A DNA stretch of 64,000 nucleotides from Tilletia caries (Eukaryota > Basidiomycota > Exobasidiomycetes > Tilletiales > Tilletiaceae): NCBI GenBank assembly GCA_032718865.1, contig JALUTQ010000037.1, forward strand, positions 1,240,001-1,304,000, given 5' to 3'. The number at the start of each line of letters is the position of its first letter. Within the stretch, counting starts at the first letter, position 1. Positions 54,584 to 64,000 of this stretch are shown piece by piece. The notes beneath the pieces were generated by a model that saw only the letters and a list, made by a program, of their open reading frames with translations, was not told the origin of the DNA and ran no database searches. The translations under genes and the position numbers were made by a program.

Positions 54584-57074
54584 TCATGCCTGAGGCTCAA
54601 TCTCTCCCTCCACAACCTCCTCCTCAGTCCCTGCAACCAGTACCACAAACCCAGCCACAATCAGCGCACAGCCCACCACACTCGCCAACCTCAACGGATG
54701 GCCCAAGACGACAATGTCGGCAATCTCCACAAGGACCGTGGCGCCGATGATGCTGACGCTGGCGAGGACGGGGCCCCAAAGGGCGAGAAGGAGGGTAAAC
54801 GTGCCGTTGAAGATGACGCCGAGGAATCCTACGCCTGCCAGAGCTGCGACGACTTTCATGTTGGGCGGCAGTTCGAAAGGCTCCAGACCGGTCCAATGGC
54901 CGATGACCACGCCAATCCAGAGGACGGAAAGCGTGACGTAGCCGATCCCGCTGGTCATGATGTTCGCGTGCAGACCGAACGGCAGGGGAGGCGGGATCCA
55001 GTGGGAAGACGCCTCGGCGGCGCTGCGCAGAGCCGAAGCATGCAAGCCACTGGGTCGATCATGCGCGTCGTCATCGTCAATGGCCGTCCCGAGCACAGAT
55101 GCAGCTTTCAACCGAGACCGATGGAGCCGAGTCGCACCCGCTAGAATCTCTTCCTCCTCCCCATCCTGAAGCTCGCTCTCGGTCTCCGATTCGGCATCGA
55201 AACCGGACGGAGATGTCTCCAGCTCGGTCCTCGACCCATTCTCGGCGAAAAACGTCTGACGTAAAGGTGAGGGGCGGTGGCCAAGTAGCGGCGGCGAGTC
55301 GTTGAAGCCTATTTTGGTCGGCGCACCGCCCTCGAGAGTCTCTGAATCAATAAGTTGGCCCTGTCCAGCAGGACCAGCAAGGCCTACGGACGACCCAACA
55401 CGACCGGATATCGACTCGTACGAGTTCCGCGTCGACGTCGAAGACTCGTCAACGACGAGCGCAGTACGTTCGTGAGAATGCAAGAGGTCCTTCGACTCTC
55501 CCTCAGCAGACCAGTCCGCCGGACTGGCCGAGTCGGCATCGAAGAGAAGCTGGGCTTCAGATGGTTGGGTTCGTCTCGCTGAGGGAGACGGCTCATCACC
55601 GGTGGAAGGATAGCGGGCGGATGTGGGTGATCGGAGGAAGGCACCGCTGATGGTGCGGGAGTGCGTTCGACGGGAACTCGGTCGGGTGTATAATTTGGCT
55701 TGCGCATCTTCGTCCGGAAGAGTCGCGATGAGTGTAAAGATGACTTCGTAGGCACCCATCGTCAGGGCACCTATGAATTGGTAGGCTCCCGTTCAGTCCC
55801 ACCTTCGAAACGAGCATGGACGCGCGAGAGCTCACCTAGCAAGGCCAGAATGGAGCCGAGGAACGGATTTGTGAACTCATTTCGTCCTTTGGTCGGAGAG
55901 GTTCCTCCATATGCTACAATGGCGACGCCTACAGACGCCAGGCCAACAGAGAACACCTTGCGCTGTGTAAAGTAGGCTGTCGGTCAGGTACAATTGTGAG
56001 CAGATCATGGGTACTGGAGAGTAACTCACACGCTCCCATGTCTCGCCTAGGAAGATTACGGAGAAAACAAGTGCAAAAACTGGAGGAGGGAAGAGATATC
56101 TTTCAGGTGGCTGAAGCTTGGGGTAATTGGAGAGAAGGAATCACATACCGCTGAAAGTATTATATATCGCCGTGATGTCCGCCATGGTTGTCCTGTGATG
56201 ACCAGACGTGTTAGCTGTGCTCAGAGCAGTTTGATGATTCAGAGGGCTCACATTGGTACTGCCGAATACCTAATTCGAAGAGAGAGAAGCGTTTGTCAGA
56301 CCAGAACATCAAACAGCATTCACCTTTCCGATCTGCCCCTCGTCTCTCACTCACCAGCTTAAGGACGGAATTGTGATGCCGAGCGTGAGAATCGACCAGA
56401 TTCGTATTAATTTGAGCACGTCGAAGCCGAATCTCTCCTGAATCCTTCCCGTCAGCCCAGTACGTCTGGGAAATGGTCTGGACGTCCCTTCGTTCGCTTC
56501 GATGCCATCGGACAAGCTATGGTATGCCTCCGCCTTGGACCGAGAACTCAGCTGCCAGTCCAGATTCTTGGCTATCAGGCTGAGCCAGTGGTCGAGAGGG
56601 TACTTCTCCCTCCGAACGAGGAGGAGCAGGTGGCAGGGTAGTAGAATTGAGAAGAGGGAGTGTCCCAGCCATCTGAAAAAGAAGAAGGAGAAAAAGAAGA
56701 AGGAGATCCCCGGGGTCAGCTCTGGGTCGCAGATCCACTGTCGCAATTCGCACCCGCAGACAGAGGTCCTCTCAACTCACAAGGACAGAAACGGCTTCTT
56801 GTAGCCCAGCGTGGACTGCACAACCTGTGCGAGCTCCGTCTGCACTGTGTATGCGCAAATGCTCACAACGAAGGCTAGGAGGGCCTGGAAAAGGGGGACA
56901 AAGTTGACCAAGAGCATCAGCAGAACGTAGGCAAATGCACAGGCGCGCGAGAGGGAAGCTCACCTTTGTGCCTCCGGGCAGAGCAAGGAAGCCCTTCCGC
57001 ACCTCGACGTGCTGTGGGACTGTCCCAAGCTCGGAGCCGGCATGGCTGAGCGTCCGCTCGCGAGAACCTGGCAT
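54584..57074 (-). CDS. EamA/DMT-superfamily transporter (SLC35F/Thi74-like)
   Basis: Eight exons: 57074-56964, 56884-56781, 56672-56355, 56269-56252 (18 nt), 56192-56149, 56079-56030, 55962-55836, 55770-54584; 652 residues in frame. Hydrophobic segments include ALLAFVVSICAYTV, GHSLFSILLPCHLLLLV, VFALVFSVIFLGE, VFSVGLASVGVAIVAYGG, then after a long acidic Ser-rich loop (about residues 280-465) GYVTLSVLWIGVVIG, VVAALAGVGFLGVIFNGTF, SVSIIGATVLVEIADIVVLG and VVGCALIVAGFVVLVAG. The ten-helix layout with an EamA-like GE turn fits fungal Thi74/YML018C and SLC35F proteins. The substrate is unknown. The large cytosolic loop in the middle is unusual. Confidence 0.82.
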
Positions 57075-57286
57075 CTTAAGTGTAGTGGTCTGTTCCGAGG
57101 CCGGGCGCGGCGCAGAATGCGATGGGAGGACCGGACTTGGACAGGAGGAGGTCTACTATTGACCAGGCGAGCATCTATGGACGAGACGGGACGAAAGCGG
57201 AACGAGGTTGAGCTTTTGGCCTTGGTTACTGCCTACAAGGTGACGGTCATCCTTGATGAGATCGCGCTTCTCATCATCTCCTGGAA

Positions 57287-57354
57287 TATGGAACGCCGTT
57301 TCGGCCACCTCATCAACAACCACGATCAACAACCAACGACCATCGACCATGAGC
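57287..57354 (+). repeat. Inverted repeat arm near CWC21 (left)
   Basis: 68 bases match the reverse complement of 59138-59205 with one mismatch. A second pair, 57491-57518 and 58972-58999, is also inverted. Both arms contain the start of a short ATG frame (MERRFGHLINNHDQ...). Confidence 0.85.
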
Positions 57355-59137
57355 AGAACCGCTGCCATAGTCAAGCATTGAGCCACAAATACATACAGGT
57401 GAGTGCCCTTCTTCTCTCCCAGTACCTCCCCCTCTCTCTTTCTTATGGAGCGCCGAATGAATTCGAAGTGATCACCTTTTTGCCTTGAGTTCTGATCTTG
57501 ATTCTTGACCGCCACACCAACCACACCACACAGACACGATACATAGTACTGACTCTTGTTCACAGCGCGCACTACAAGGAACGCCTGCTGCAGGTATTCG
57601 AATGATCCCGCTGCTCGTGTTACCCTTGGTTCTTCTTCTGCTGACGCTTTCTGATCATCTCCATCCCTTCTTCATCCACTCCCGCAATCTGCCATCACTC
57701 GCTGCCGCTGCCGCCGGTCGCCGCTGCCTTTCACCCGCTTCCGCCATCTACTCGCTGGCTCTGCTTCCGCCATCCACTCGCTGCCTGCTTCCACTCGTTG
57801 CTTGCCTGGCTGCCACTCGCTGCTGCTTCACAGTGAGCCCGCTGCTCCTTGAGTGAGTGATCGATGGATCTCTCATCATGCTGCTTGGGAACCAGCGCGC
57901 TGACGCACAACTTCCGCTTTCGCCAGTCTCTTGCATCTACATTCGCGCTGCGCGTGCCCCGCCCGCTCTCCGCATCAGCTGTCACGCCCTCCTCTCGCAC
58001 CGCGCCGCGCCATGTCCCGGCGCCCACTCTCGTACCGCGACGCAGCGATGTCCGAGCTCGCCGCGTAAGAACGACGCGCCACGCACGCGTTGCACAGCTA
58101 ACAGAACATTCTTATCCCTCGTCCTCTTTGCTCTTCAGCATCACGGCCGTGCCGGTGGTCTATGAAGCTCCGCCTTCTGATTAACACCGTTCTCTCTCCA
58201 GTCCTGTTCCATTCCCTTTCCCGTTCTCTGTATCTTATCTTATCTCTCCACGTGGTTCGCTCATTTTTCTCACTTCATCACCTCTTTCTCTCTTTCCATG
58301 AACGCCTCCTTCTGTGCTGTACACTTATACACTTCACTCAATTCACTTTGCAGCATCCTCACTAACGTCCGCCGTTGCAATTGTCGTGAAGGTACTGACA
58401 CGAATCTCAGTTCCCGGATGGCACATAAGACAACTACGGAGGCAAAGTCGACCGGTCCCCGAGGGAGCGATGGGCAGGCGGCGATGGGCGGGCAGGAAGC
58501 CAGTGAGGTGGGCAGCGGGCGGTGCGCAGGTCCAGTGGGCGACGGGCAGGCAGGCGGCAAGACAAGGATTGGCGCGACCGCGCGAAAGGCAGGCAGACTG
58601 CGAGGAGTATAATCAGAAGGGATAGGGAGGAAAGCGTCAGCATACGTAGAGCAGTGTCAGCAGCAACCCCGTCGAGCTACCTATAACAGGCGTCATTGGG
58701 AGCTGCCACAAATACGAGACGTGCGCGCGTAGCACGATGTTTCTGCTGAGAATCTGGTCTTCAAGAAGCTGCAAAAATGAGGATTGAGAAAGGCTGAGGT
58801 AACTGATGAGAGAAGAAGTGGTCAGACAGCAGCAGCACTCAGCTGGACAGCGACGCGGAAGGAAGACGGGTCAGCGGAGCCGGAAGAGGAGCACGCGCGG
58901 GACGTGATGAAGAGAAAGGTGTCTTTGTGTGTGGGTGGGTGTGTGTATTGGTGTGTGGTGTGGTGACTGGTGGGTGTGGTGGTCAAGAATCAAGATCAGA
59001 AATCAAGTCAAAAAGGTGAGAACTTCGGCGTCCCATGCTCGAGCTTGGGGCGTCGCAGGTGCAGCGGAGAGGGAGGAGCAAGAGCTCATACTCACTGCTT
59101 GTCATCGAGACTGATCCCTGCTGTTTCTTCTCGCTTG

Positions 59138-59205
59138 CGCTCATGGTCGATGGTCGTTGGTCGTTGATCGTGGTTGTTGATGAGGTGGCCGAAACGGCGT
59201 TCCAT
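59138..59205 (-). repeat. Inverted repeat arm near CWC21 (right)
   Basis: Partner of 57287-57354. It ends 65 bp before the CWC21 start codon. Confidence 0.85.
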
Positions 59206-59270
59206 ACTGGAAGATCTTCCCGACCACCAGCATCATCCACATCGCTCCCAACTACGAATCCTCAGCAACA

Positions 59271-60292
59271 ATGTACAACGGCGTTGGTCTGCAGACAACG
59301 CGTGGCAGGTGAGTTGTGGCCCGCCGTTCAGACGTGGCGCTGGTCAGACAGCGACGCTGAACCCGGACCTTGTTCTTCCCTTTTTCAGCGGCACGAGCGG
59401 ATATGTTGTGCGCAACCTTTCAGCGCTGCGGCACAGAGACGAGCGAGGAAAATCAGGAGGGGAGGACTGTCGCGAAGATCGCGGCGATCCGGACCGTCGG
59501 AAGCCAGCAGACAAGGGCATCCTCGACCACGACCGCAAGCGCAAAGTCGAGATTCGCTGCATGGAGCTGCAAGACGAGCTTGAGGAACAGGGTCTGCCCG
59601 ACGACGAAGTCGAGGCCAAGGTTTCTCAGCTCCGGGAGACTCTCATCGACTCATTGGGTAACCCAGGCTCGTCGTTCGGCCAAGCAAGCCACGCTGATAT
59701 GAAGAAACTCCGACCATCAGACGTACATGCGCTGAAGGAGGCCAAAGCGGTGGAGGAGGAGAAGTGGAAGTCGGCTCTGGGCGTCAGGGCAGACTATCAG
59801 GAGGGCTCAAGCTTCGACCCCGAATACAGGAAACGGTTGCGGGCGGAAGCCAAACAGGAAAAGCAGGCGGAGTGGAAGCGGCGCGATGAGGAACGAGCTC
59901 GTCGCAATGCCGACTACGAGCGTCGGAAGCGGGCACAGGAAGAGGACAGGCGGCAGTTTGATGACGAACTCCGGGCTCGCAGGCGGCAAGGCCAGGATCG
60001 GCGCTCGCAATCGCCACCACCATCCCGTCGCGAACAGGGTGGTCGGCAAGTGGAGCGATCTTCCAGTCCAGGCCCTTCCACCTCGCAGAGGAGAAGCGGA
60101 AAAGAGAAGGCGGAGAGATCGCCCTCACCTGCCTCGCCCCCATCTCGTCGACGACGTGGCAGCTTCGACTCTTCCGACGGCTCTCGCTCGCCGCCACCGC
60201 GTCGTCGCCGTCAGGCAAGCTCCGAACTGCGCTCGCGGTCCCCTTCGCCGCGTCCTCAACAGCGGGAGATGTCTCCGGCGCCAGCTCCTTGA
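59271..60292 (+). CDS. CWC21: Pre-mRNA splicing factor CWC21 (Cwf21/SRRM2 N-terminus family)
   Basis: Exons 59271-59308 and 59389-60292 give 313 residues. The N-terminus MYNGVGLQTTRGSGTSGYVVRNLS is the hallmark of Cwc21/SRm300, split by the intron at a conserved place. ILDHDRKRKVEIRCMELQDELEEQG is the Cwf21 helix that contacts Prp8/Snu114. The rest is Arg/Glu-rich then RS-like with SRSP and RRRR blocks. It acts in the activated spliceosome near the 5' splice site. Confidence 0.92.
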
Positions 60293-60439
60293 TCGTCCTC
60301 TTTCCACTGCAATCACAAAGATCTCTCCCGTGTACTTGTAAAAGCAAAGTCCCCTGTGTCTGGTTTGAAAAGAAGACAGTAATGATTGCACACTCCTATT
60401 GAAACTCAAACAGGAAAAAAAATTGGGATTCAAAAAGAA

Positions 60440-60511
60440 TGGCTTGTGCCGGACTCGAACCGGCGTTTTAACCGTGTGAAGGTTACGTACTAACCCCTAT
60501 ACGAACATGCC
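60440..60511 (-). tRNA. tRNA-Val (anticodon CAC)
   Basis: On the minus strand a full cloverleaf can be drawn: acceptor GGCATGT with ACAAGCC (one A-A mismatch at pair 4), D-arm GTAT...GTAC, anticodon stem TAACC/GGTTA with loop TTCACAC, and T-arm GCCGG-TTCGAGT-CCGGC, discriminator A. No intron. A T-run follows 3 bases after the 3' end, matching a pol III terminator. Confidence 0.9.
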
Positions 60512-60644
60512 CCATATCCGATGGGATTGGAGAATTTTGGTCTGCGCAAGTTATAAGCCAGACATTGCAGACCGCTTATCTTGACGTGGGGAGCGTTCGA
60601 AGTTCGTGCGTTCAAGCAAGAGGACTTCGAACAGGAAACGAAAG

Positions 60645-62609
60645 ATGGCGACGCTTATGGCAGTCTTTGAGCCGCGCGAGGGCTTCACGCCTTCTGCGCC
60701 GGCCGTGATCCTTCCCGCCTCCGCTCCTGTGCAGGCCACGCTCTCATACCAAACCCTCCACGAGATCGTCCTCGACTTCCAGGCCCAACTGGCCAGCCTC
60801 GGTCTCGAGCCGGGCAAGGTCGTCTCGAGCAGCCTGGTGAACGGCATCGAGTTTGTGGTCAGCTTCCTTGCTGTCGGCGCTCAGAGGTGTGTTGTGTGAA
60901 GTGTGTTCGAGGTATTCCCCCGTCTTGGCTCCACTGGCTCAATCTTCGATTGCTCAATTCTACAGACTGGTATCCGCCCCGCTCAACCCAGCCTACTCGC
61001 CTCCAGAGGTCTCCTTCTACCTGAAGGACACAGATTCGGCTCTACTCCTCGTCCCTGCAGGCACGTTGTCCGCGTCTAAGGAGGTGCCTACCGTCAAAGC
61101 GGCTCGAGAATGCAAGGTTCCCCTTGCCGAAGTGATCTTCAACCCGTCCGCAGCGAATGGACGTGGCGCACTCGAGCTCGTCTTTGAGGGTGGGAAGAAG
61201 GCCGACCGGTCTTCGGTGCGGAAGCCGCAATCTCAGGATACGGCATTGGTGTTGCACACAAGTGGAACGACGGGGCGGCCTAAGGCGGTCCCGCTATCAC
61301 ACTTGAACCTCACTACAACGATGCGCAACGTTGTGAACACCGTGAGTACCTGCGTTTGCTTTGCGCTCTCTTCTTACCGGTCAGATAGCTTGCTCATGAT
61401 CTGATATGTTTCTTGACGGACACAGTACAAATTGGTGCCAAGCGACCGAACAGCACTTGTCATGCCGCTGTTCCACGTTCATGGCCTGCTGTGCGGTCTG
61501 TTGGGCACCCTGCTGAGTGGTGGCTCAGCCATGATCCCGCCCAAGTTCAGCGCAAGCGTTTTCTGGAAGGAATTCATCGACGCGAAGTGCAACTGGTACA
61601 CAGCAGGTGAGATCTCGATCTGCCAACTACACACATTCAAGCTGCCAGTGCGCTGACATTTCTGCTGCTGTTCACAGTTCCCACCATTCACCAGATTCTG
61701 TTGGCGACAGAGCACCCCTCTCCCATTCCCAACATTCGCTTCATCCGGTCATGCTCATCGGCACTGTCACCGGTAACATTCCACGCTATCGAGAAGGCTT
61801 TCGGTGCTCCAGTTCTCGAAGCTTACGCCATGACCGAGGTGCGTCTCATGAGTCAGAGCAGCACGGACGTGAGAGCTGTGGTTACTGATCTCTACCTCTC
61901 TTGATCTCAGGCTGCACATCAAATGTGTTCAAATCCTCTGCCTCCCGCCCAGCGCAAGCCAGGTAGTGTAGGCTTGGGACAGGGTGTTGAGGTGAAGATC
62001 CTCGACGGTCAAGGACGGGAAGTTGCTCAAGGGCAAGAGGGTGAGGTGTGCATTCGGGGTGCAAACGTCACGAAGGGCTACATCAACAACGAAAAGGCGA
62101 ACAAGGAGAGCTTCGTAACCCAAGCAAACGACGGCCCCCGGGAGAACTGGGGCTTCTTCCGAACAGGCGATCAAGGCAAGAAGGATACAGATGGCTATGT
62201 CTTCCTCACAGGCCGGATCAAAGAGCTCATCAACCGGGGTGGAGAGAAGATCAGTCCGCTCGAGATTGATGCGGCCTTGCTGGCCATCGAAGGTGTTGGC
62301 GAGGCCGTGAGCTTTGCGGTGCCGGATGAGAAGTACGGCGAGAAGGTTGGCGCGGTGATTGTGGCCAAGAAGGGTGCGACGGTGGATGCGAAGCAGATCA
62401 AGAAGGCGCTCGACGGCAAGATCAGCAAGTTCAAGATCCCGGAGAATATCTACATCACGGACAGCATCCCGAAGACGTGAGTTGTTTTTAAGGGTCTTTG
62501 GGATTCTCGAGTCTTGTGCTGATCCACCAATCCTTTGCTCCTCGACAGGGCCACCGGCAAGATTCAGCGTCGCAACCTCGCTGCCACCTTCGTCAAGCCA
62601 AAGTTGTAA
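60645..62609 (+). CDS. PCS60: Peroxisomal acyl/oxalyl-CoA synthetase (Pcs60-like)
   Basis: Six exons (60645-60886, 60966-61341, 61426-61606, 61678-61838, 61911-62476, 62549-62609) give 528 residues. Adenylate-forming motifs: LHTSGTTGRPKAVPLSH (P-loop), PLFHVHGLLCGLL, EAYAMTEAAHQM, GFFRTGDQGKKDTDGYVFLTGRIKELINRGGEKISPLEID, and ATGKIQRR with the catalytic lysine. This matches Pcs60/Fat2 of yeast and plant AAE3, oxalyl-CoA synthetases. The C-terminus is KPKL; PKL is a weak variant of the SKL peroxisome signal, so peroxisomal location is plausible but not certain. Confidence 0.9.
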
Positions 62610-63508
62610 AGTATGAATGCGCTCGATGCTCCTCCGCCTTTTGATGAATGGACGCGCAAGTACAGATTCTCGTCGAGGCTGCGGGCTGAGACGCTGAGAG
62701 TTAACCCAGACTGTACGGTCCCGACAACGGCGCTGGCCTTTCGGGAGCAGTTTTCTGCCGTGAAGCGTGAAGCGTCAACGCGTCAACTTCGCATTCGCCA
62801 AAGCTTGCAGCGGTGGCCGCCTGGTCGCCTGGATGCTGGATGGCTGAGTCTGAAGCGAACAATAATGCAGTACGCCGCCTGCCTGCTGCGGGACCTCGGG
62901 GGGGAACATAAGCTGATGTCCGTTCCGACTTCCGACTGAGGTGTCCTTTTCCTGCCACGCCGCCTCCCGGAAGTTTTTTTTCCGGACTCTGCCTACAGTC
63001 CGCGCGTGAGTGCTGCGAGTTGCGACAGCCTTCTTGCAACTTGGCTACGTATCATTGGGGAATCCTCGGGCTCCCTCTGCCATCTGGAGTTCTTGCCCGC
63101 GTTCGCTCTTCTCGCAACCTGCCGTTTGGTTTGGCTGCCCATCTCCACGAGTGAGCGCGGCGATCAAAATCCGAATTGCAGTCACAGCGTCCGTGCCCCT
63201 CAGGAAAAGTGGTGACGCTGTATAGACGCTATTATGGGCAGCCAGACGCTGTTAAGACGCTGAGGTTTCTTGCGTGCCCACCGAGTCTTTTCTCACGGAC
63301 AACTAGACGGGGCCGCCTAAGGACACTACTCTTTCCGCTAGGGACACTACACAGTGCTAGGGACACTACGAAGTACTAGGGGCACTACTAAGTAAGGCGC
63401 AACGCGTCGAGGTCGAGCGCGTGAGATCTGAACGCGTCCACAAAGAAAGAATTCAGAGAAAGAAGAGCAGCATTCTCGTCCCCCCCTCGGCATCAGAACC
63501 CAGCAGAC
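62610..63508. other. Intergenic with AGACGCT and GGGACACTAC repeats
   Basis: AGACGCT occurs three times at 63224-63262. No gene is supported. It probably contains the left end of the transposon whose gene starts at 63509. Confidence 0.45.
63320..63397 (+). repeat. Four-unit tandem repeat GGACACTAC...CTAG
   Basis: Four units of about 17-21 bases, each starting GGACACTAC or GGGCACTAC and the first three ending CTAG. Confidence 0.8.
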
Positions 63509-64000
63509 ATGACCGAACCCGCGCGCGCTATGCTCCCTCCTCCCGAGGAAGCTTTCGAGATAAGCCAAGCAGCGCAGAAGTACCTGCAAAGCTGGGCACG
63601 CGCAAACGGCTACGCGGTCGTGCTCAAACGATCCGTGAAGCAAGGTCGATATCTTTACTTCATTTGTGACCTTGGCGGCTCATATCGGAATACACGCAAG
63701 ACCGAGGACGAAGACAGGCAGCGAAAAACTTCCTCACGCAAAGCGGGATGTACATTTGAGGCAAGCATCACCAGCAGGAACGACACATGGATCATTGCAT
63801 GCCGTAACGGCACACACTGCGGTCACGAAGCATCGACGGATACTCTGGCGCATCCAATCCTCCGCCGTTTTGATGTGCCATCGCGGGAGCAAGTACTGGA
63901 GCTCGTTCGGCACAATACTCCAACGCGTCAAATCCTTCCCCTCCTCGCCGATCGCGACCCTCCCCTCGTCGTCACGTCCAAGGATATCAACAACCTCACA
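63509..64000 (+). CDS. MULE-type transposase, FAR1-like N-terminus (runs off the right edge)
   Basis: An open frame from ATG at 63509 continues without a stop to the window end (164 codons). It has a FAR1/WRKY-GCM1-like zinc-binding region: GRYLYFICDLGGSYRN, RKTSSRKAGCTFEAS, WIIACRNGTHCGHE, the usual N-terminal DNA-binding domain of fungal and plant MULE transposases. Similarity to the zinc finger of the other MULE (19943-20524) is not evident, so this is a different lineage. The catalytic part would lie beyond the window. The tandem repeats just upstream may be part of its terminal region. Confidence 0.7.
   Translation, partial: MTEPARAMLPPPEEAFEISQAAQKYLQSWARANGYAVVLKRSVKQGRYLYFICDLGGSYRNTRKTEDEDRQRKTSSRKAGCTFEASITSRNDTWIIACRNGTHCGHEASTDTLAHPILRRFDVPSREQVLELVRHNTPTRQILPLLADRDPPLVVTSKDINNLT

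Larger units (their letters stand above)
57075..59270. other. Intergenic bounded by inverted copies
   Basis: The transporter and CWC21 promoters lie at the two ends. Between are CT-rich sequence with CCACTCGCTGC repeats (about 57720-57840), a G-rich stretch (about 58460-58610) and the inverted pairs listed separately. No convincing gene. Confidence 0.45.

Overview
The window is nuclear DNA from an intron-rich fungus, most likely a basidiomycete. Host genes are broken by many 50-100 bp GT-AG introns and encode standard eukaryotic proteins (proteasome lid, Mediator, Ras, Cdc37, Scd6, CWC21), and the DUF7918-like family and transposon types are those of higher fungi. I cannot name the genus from the sequence alone. 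Layout, left to right: the 5' half of RPN8 (minus) and a GCK-III/STE20-type kinase (plus) once shared a divergent promoter of about 410 bp, now split by a 5.6 kb Ty1/copia element with identical LTRs. Two plus-strand paralogs of a DUF7918-like family (copies A and B) follow, then a MED11-like gene (minus), a 5.6 kb Mutator-like element (MULE) carrying a nested long-inverted-repeat insertion, a CaM-kinase-type kinase, a GH45/expansin-like secreted protein, a third paralog (C, with a frameshift), a 3.2 kb Fot1/pogo element, SCD6 and CDC37. Four more paralogs lie on the minus strand (D, E, F, G). A lipase-like alpha/beta hydrolase, uracil phosphoribosyltransferase (FUR1), a Ras GTPase, a non-autonomous relative of the Fot1 element, acetyl-CoA synthetase, an EamA/DMT transporter, CWC21, tRNA-Val(CAC), a Pcs60-like peroxisomal acyl-CoA ligase and the start of a second MULE-type transposase complete the window. 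The most distinctive feature is the local expansion of the DUF7918-like family: seven copies in about 34 kb, all with the same six-exon plan including an invariant 25-nt third exon. A+B and E+D form the arms of a large inverted duplication enclosing about 22 kb of unrelated genes and transposons. The middle of the arms is almost identical while both outer ends have diverged, which looks like gene conversion. Five of the seven copies (B, D, E, F, G) share GACGCGA/ACGCGT-type boxes upstream. The housekeeping genes do not form a pathway. ACS and the Pcs60-like ligase are both adenylate-forming CoA ligases, and Ras, the GCK kinase and the CaM-type kinase are signalling genes, but their closeness is probably chance. 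Transposon reading frames carry nonsense and frameshift changes, mostly at homopolymers, whereas every host gene I could splice stays in frame except copy C.
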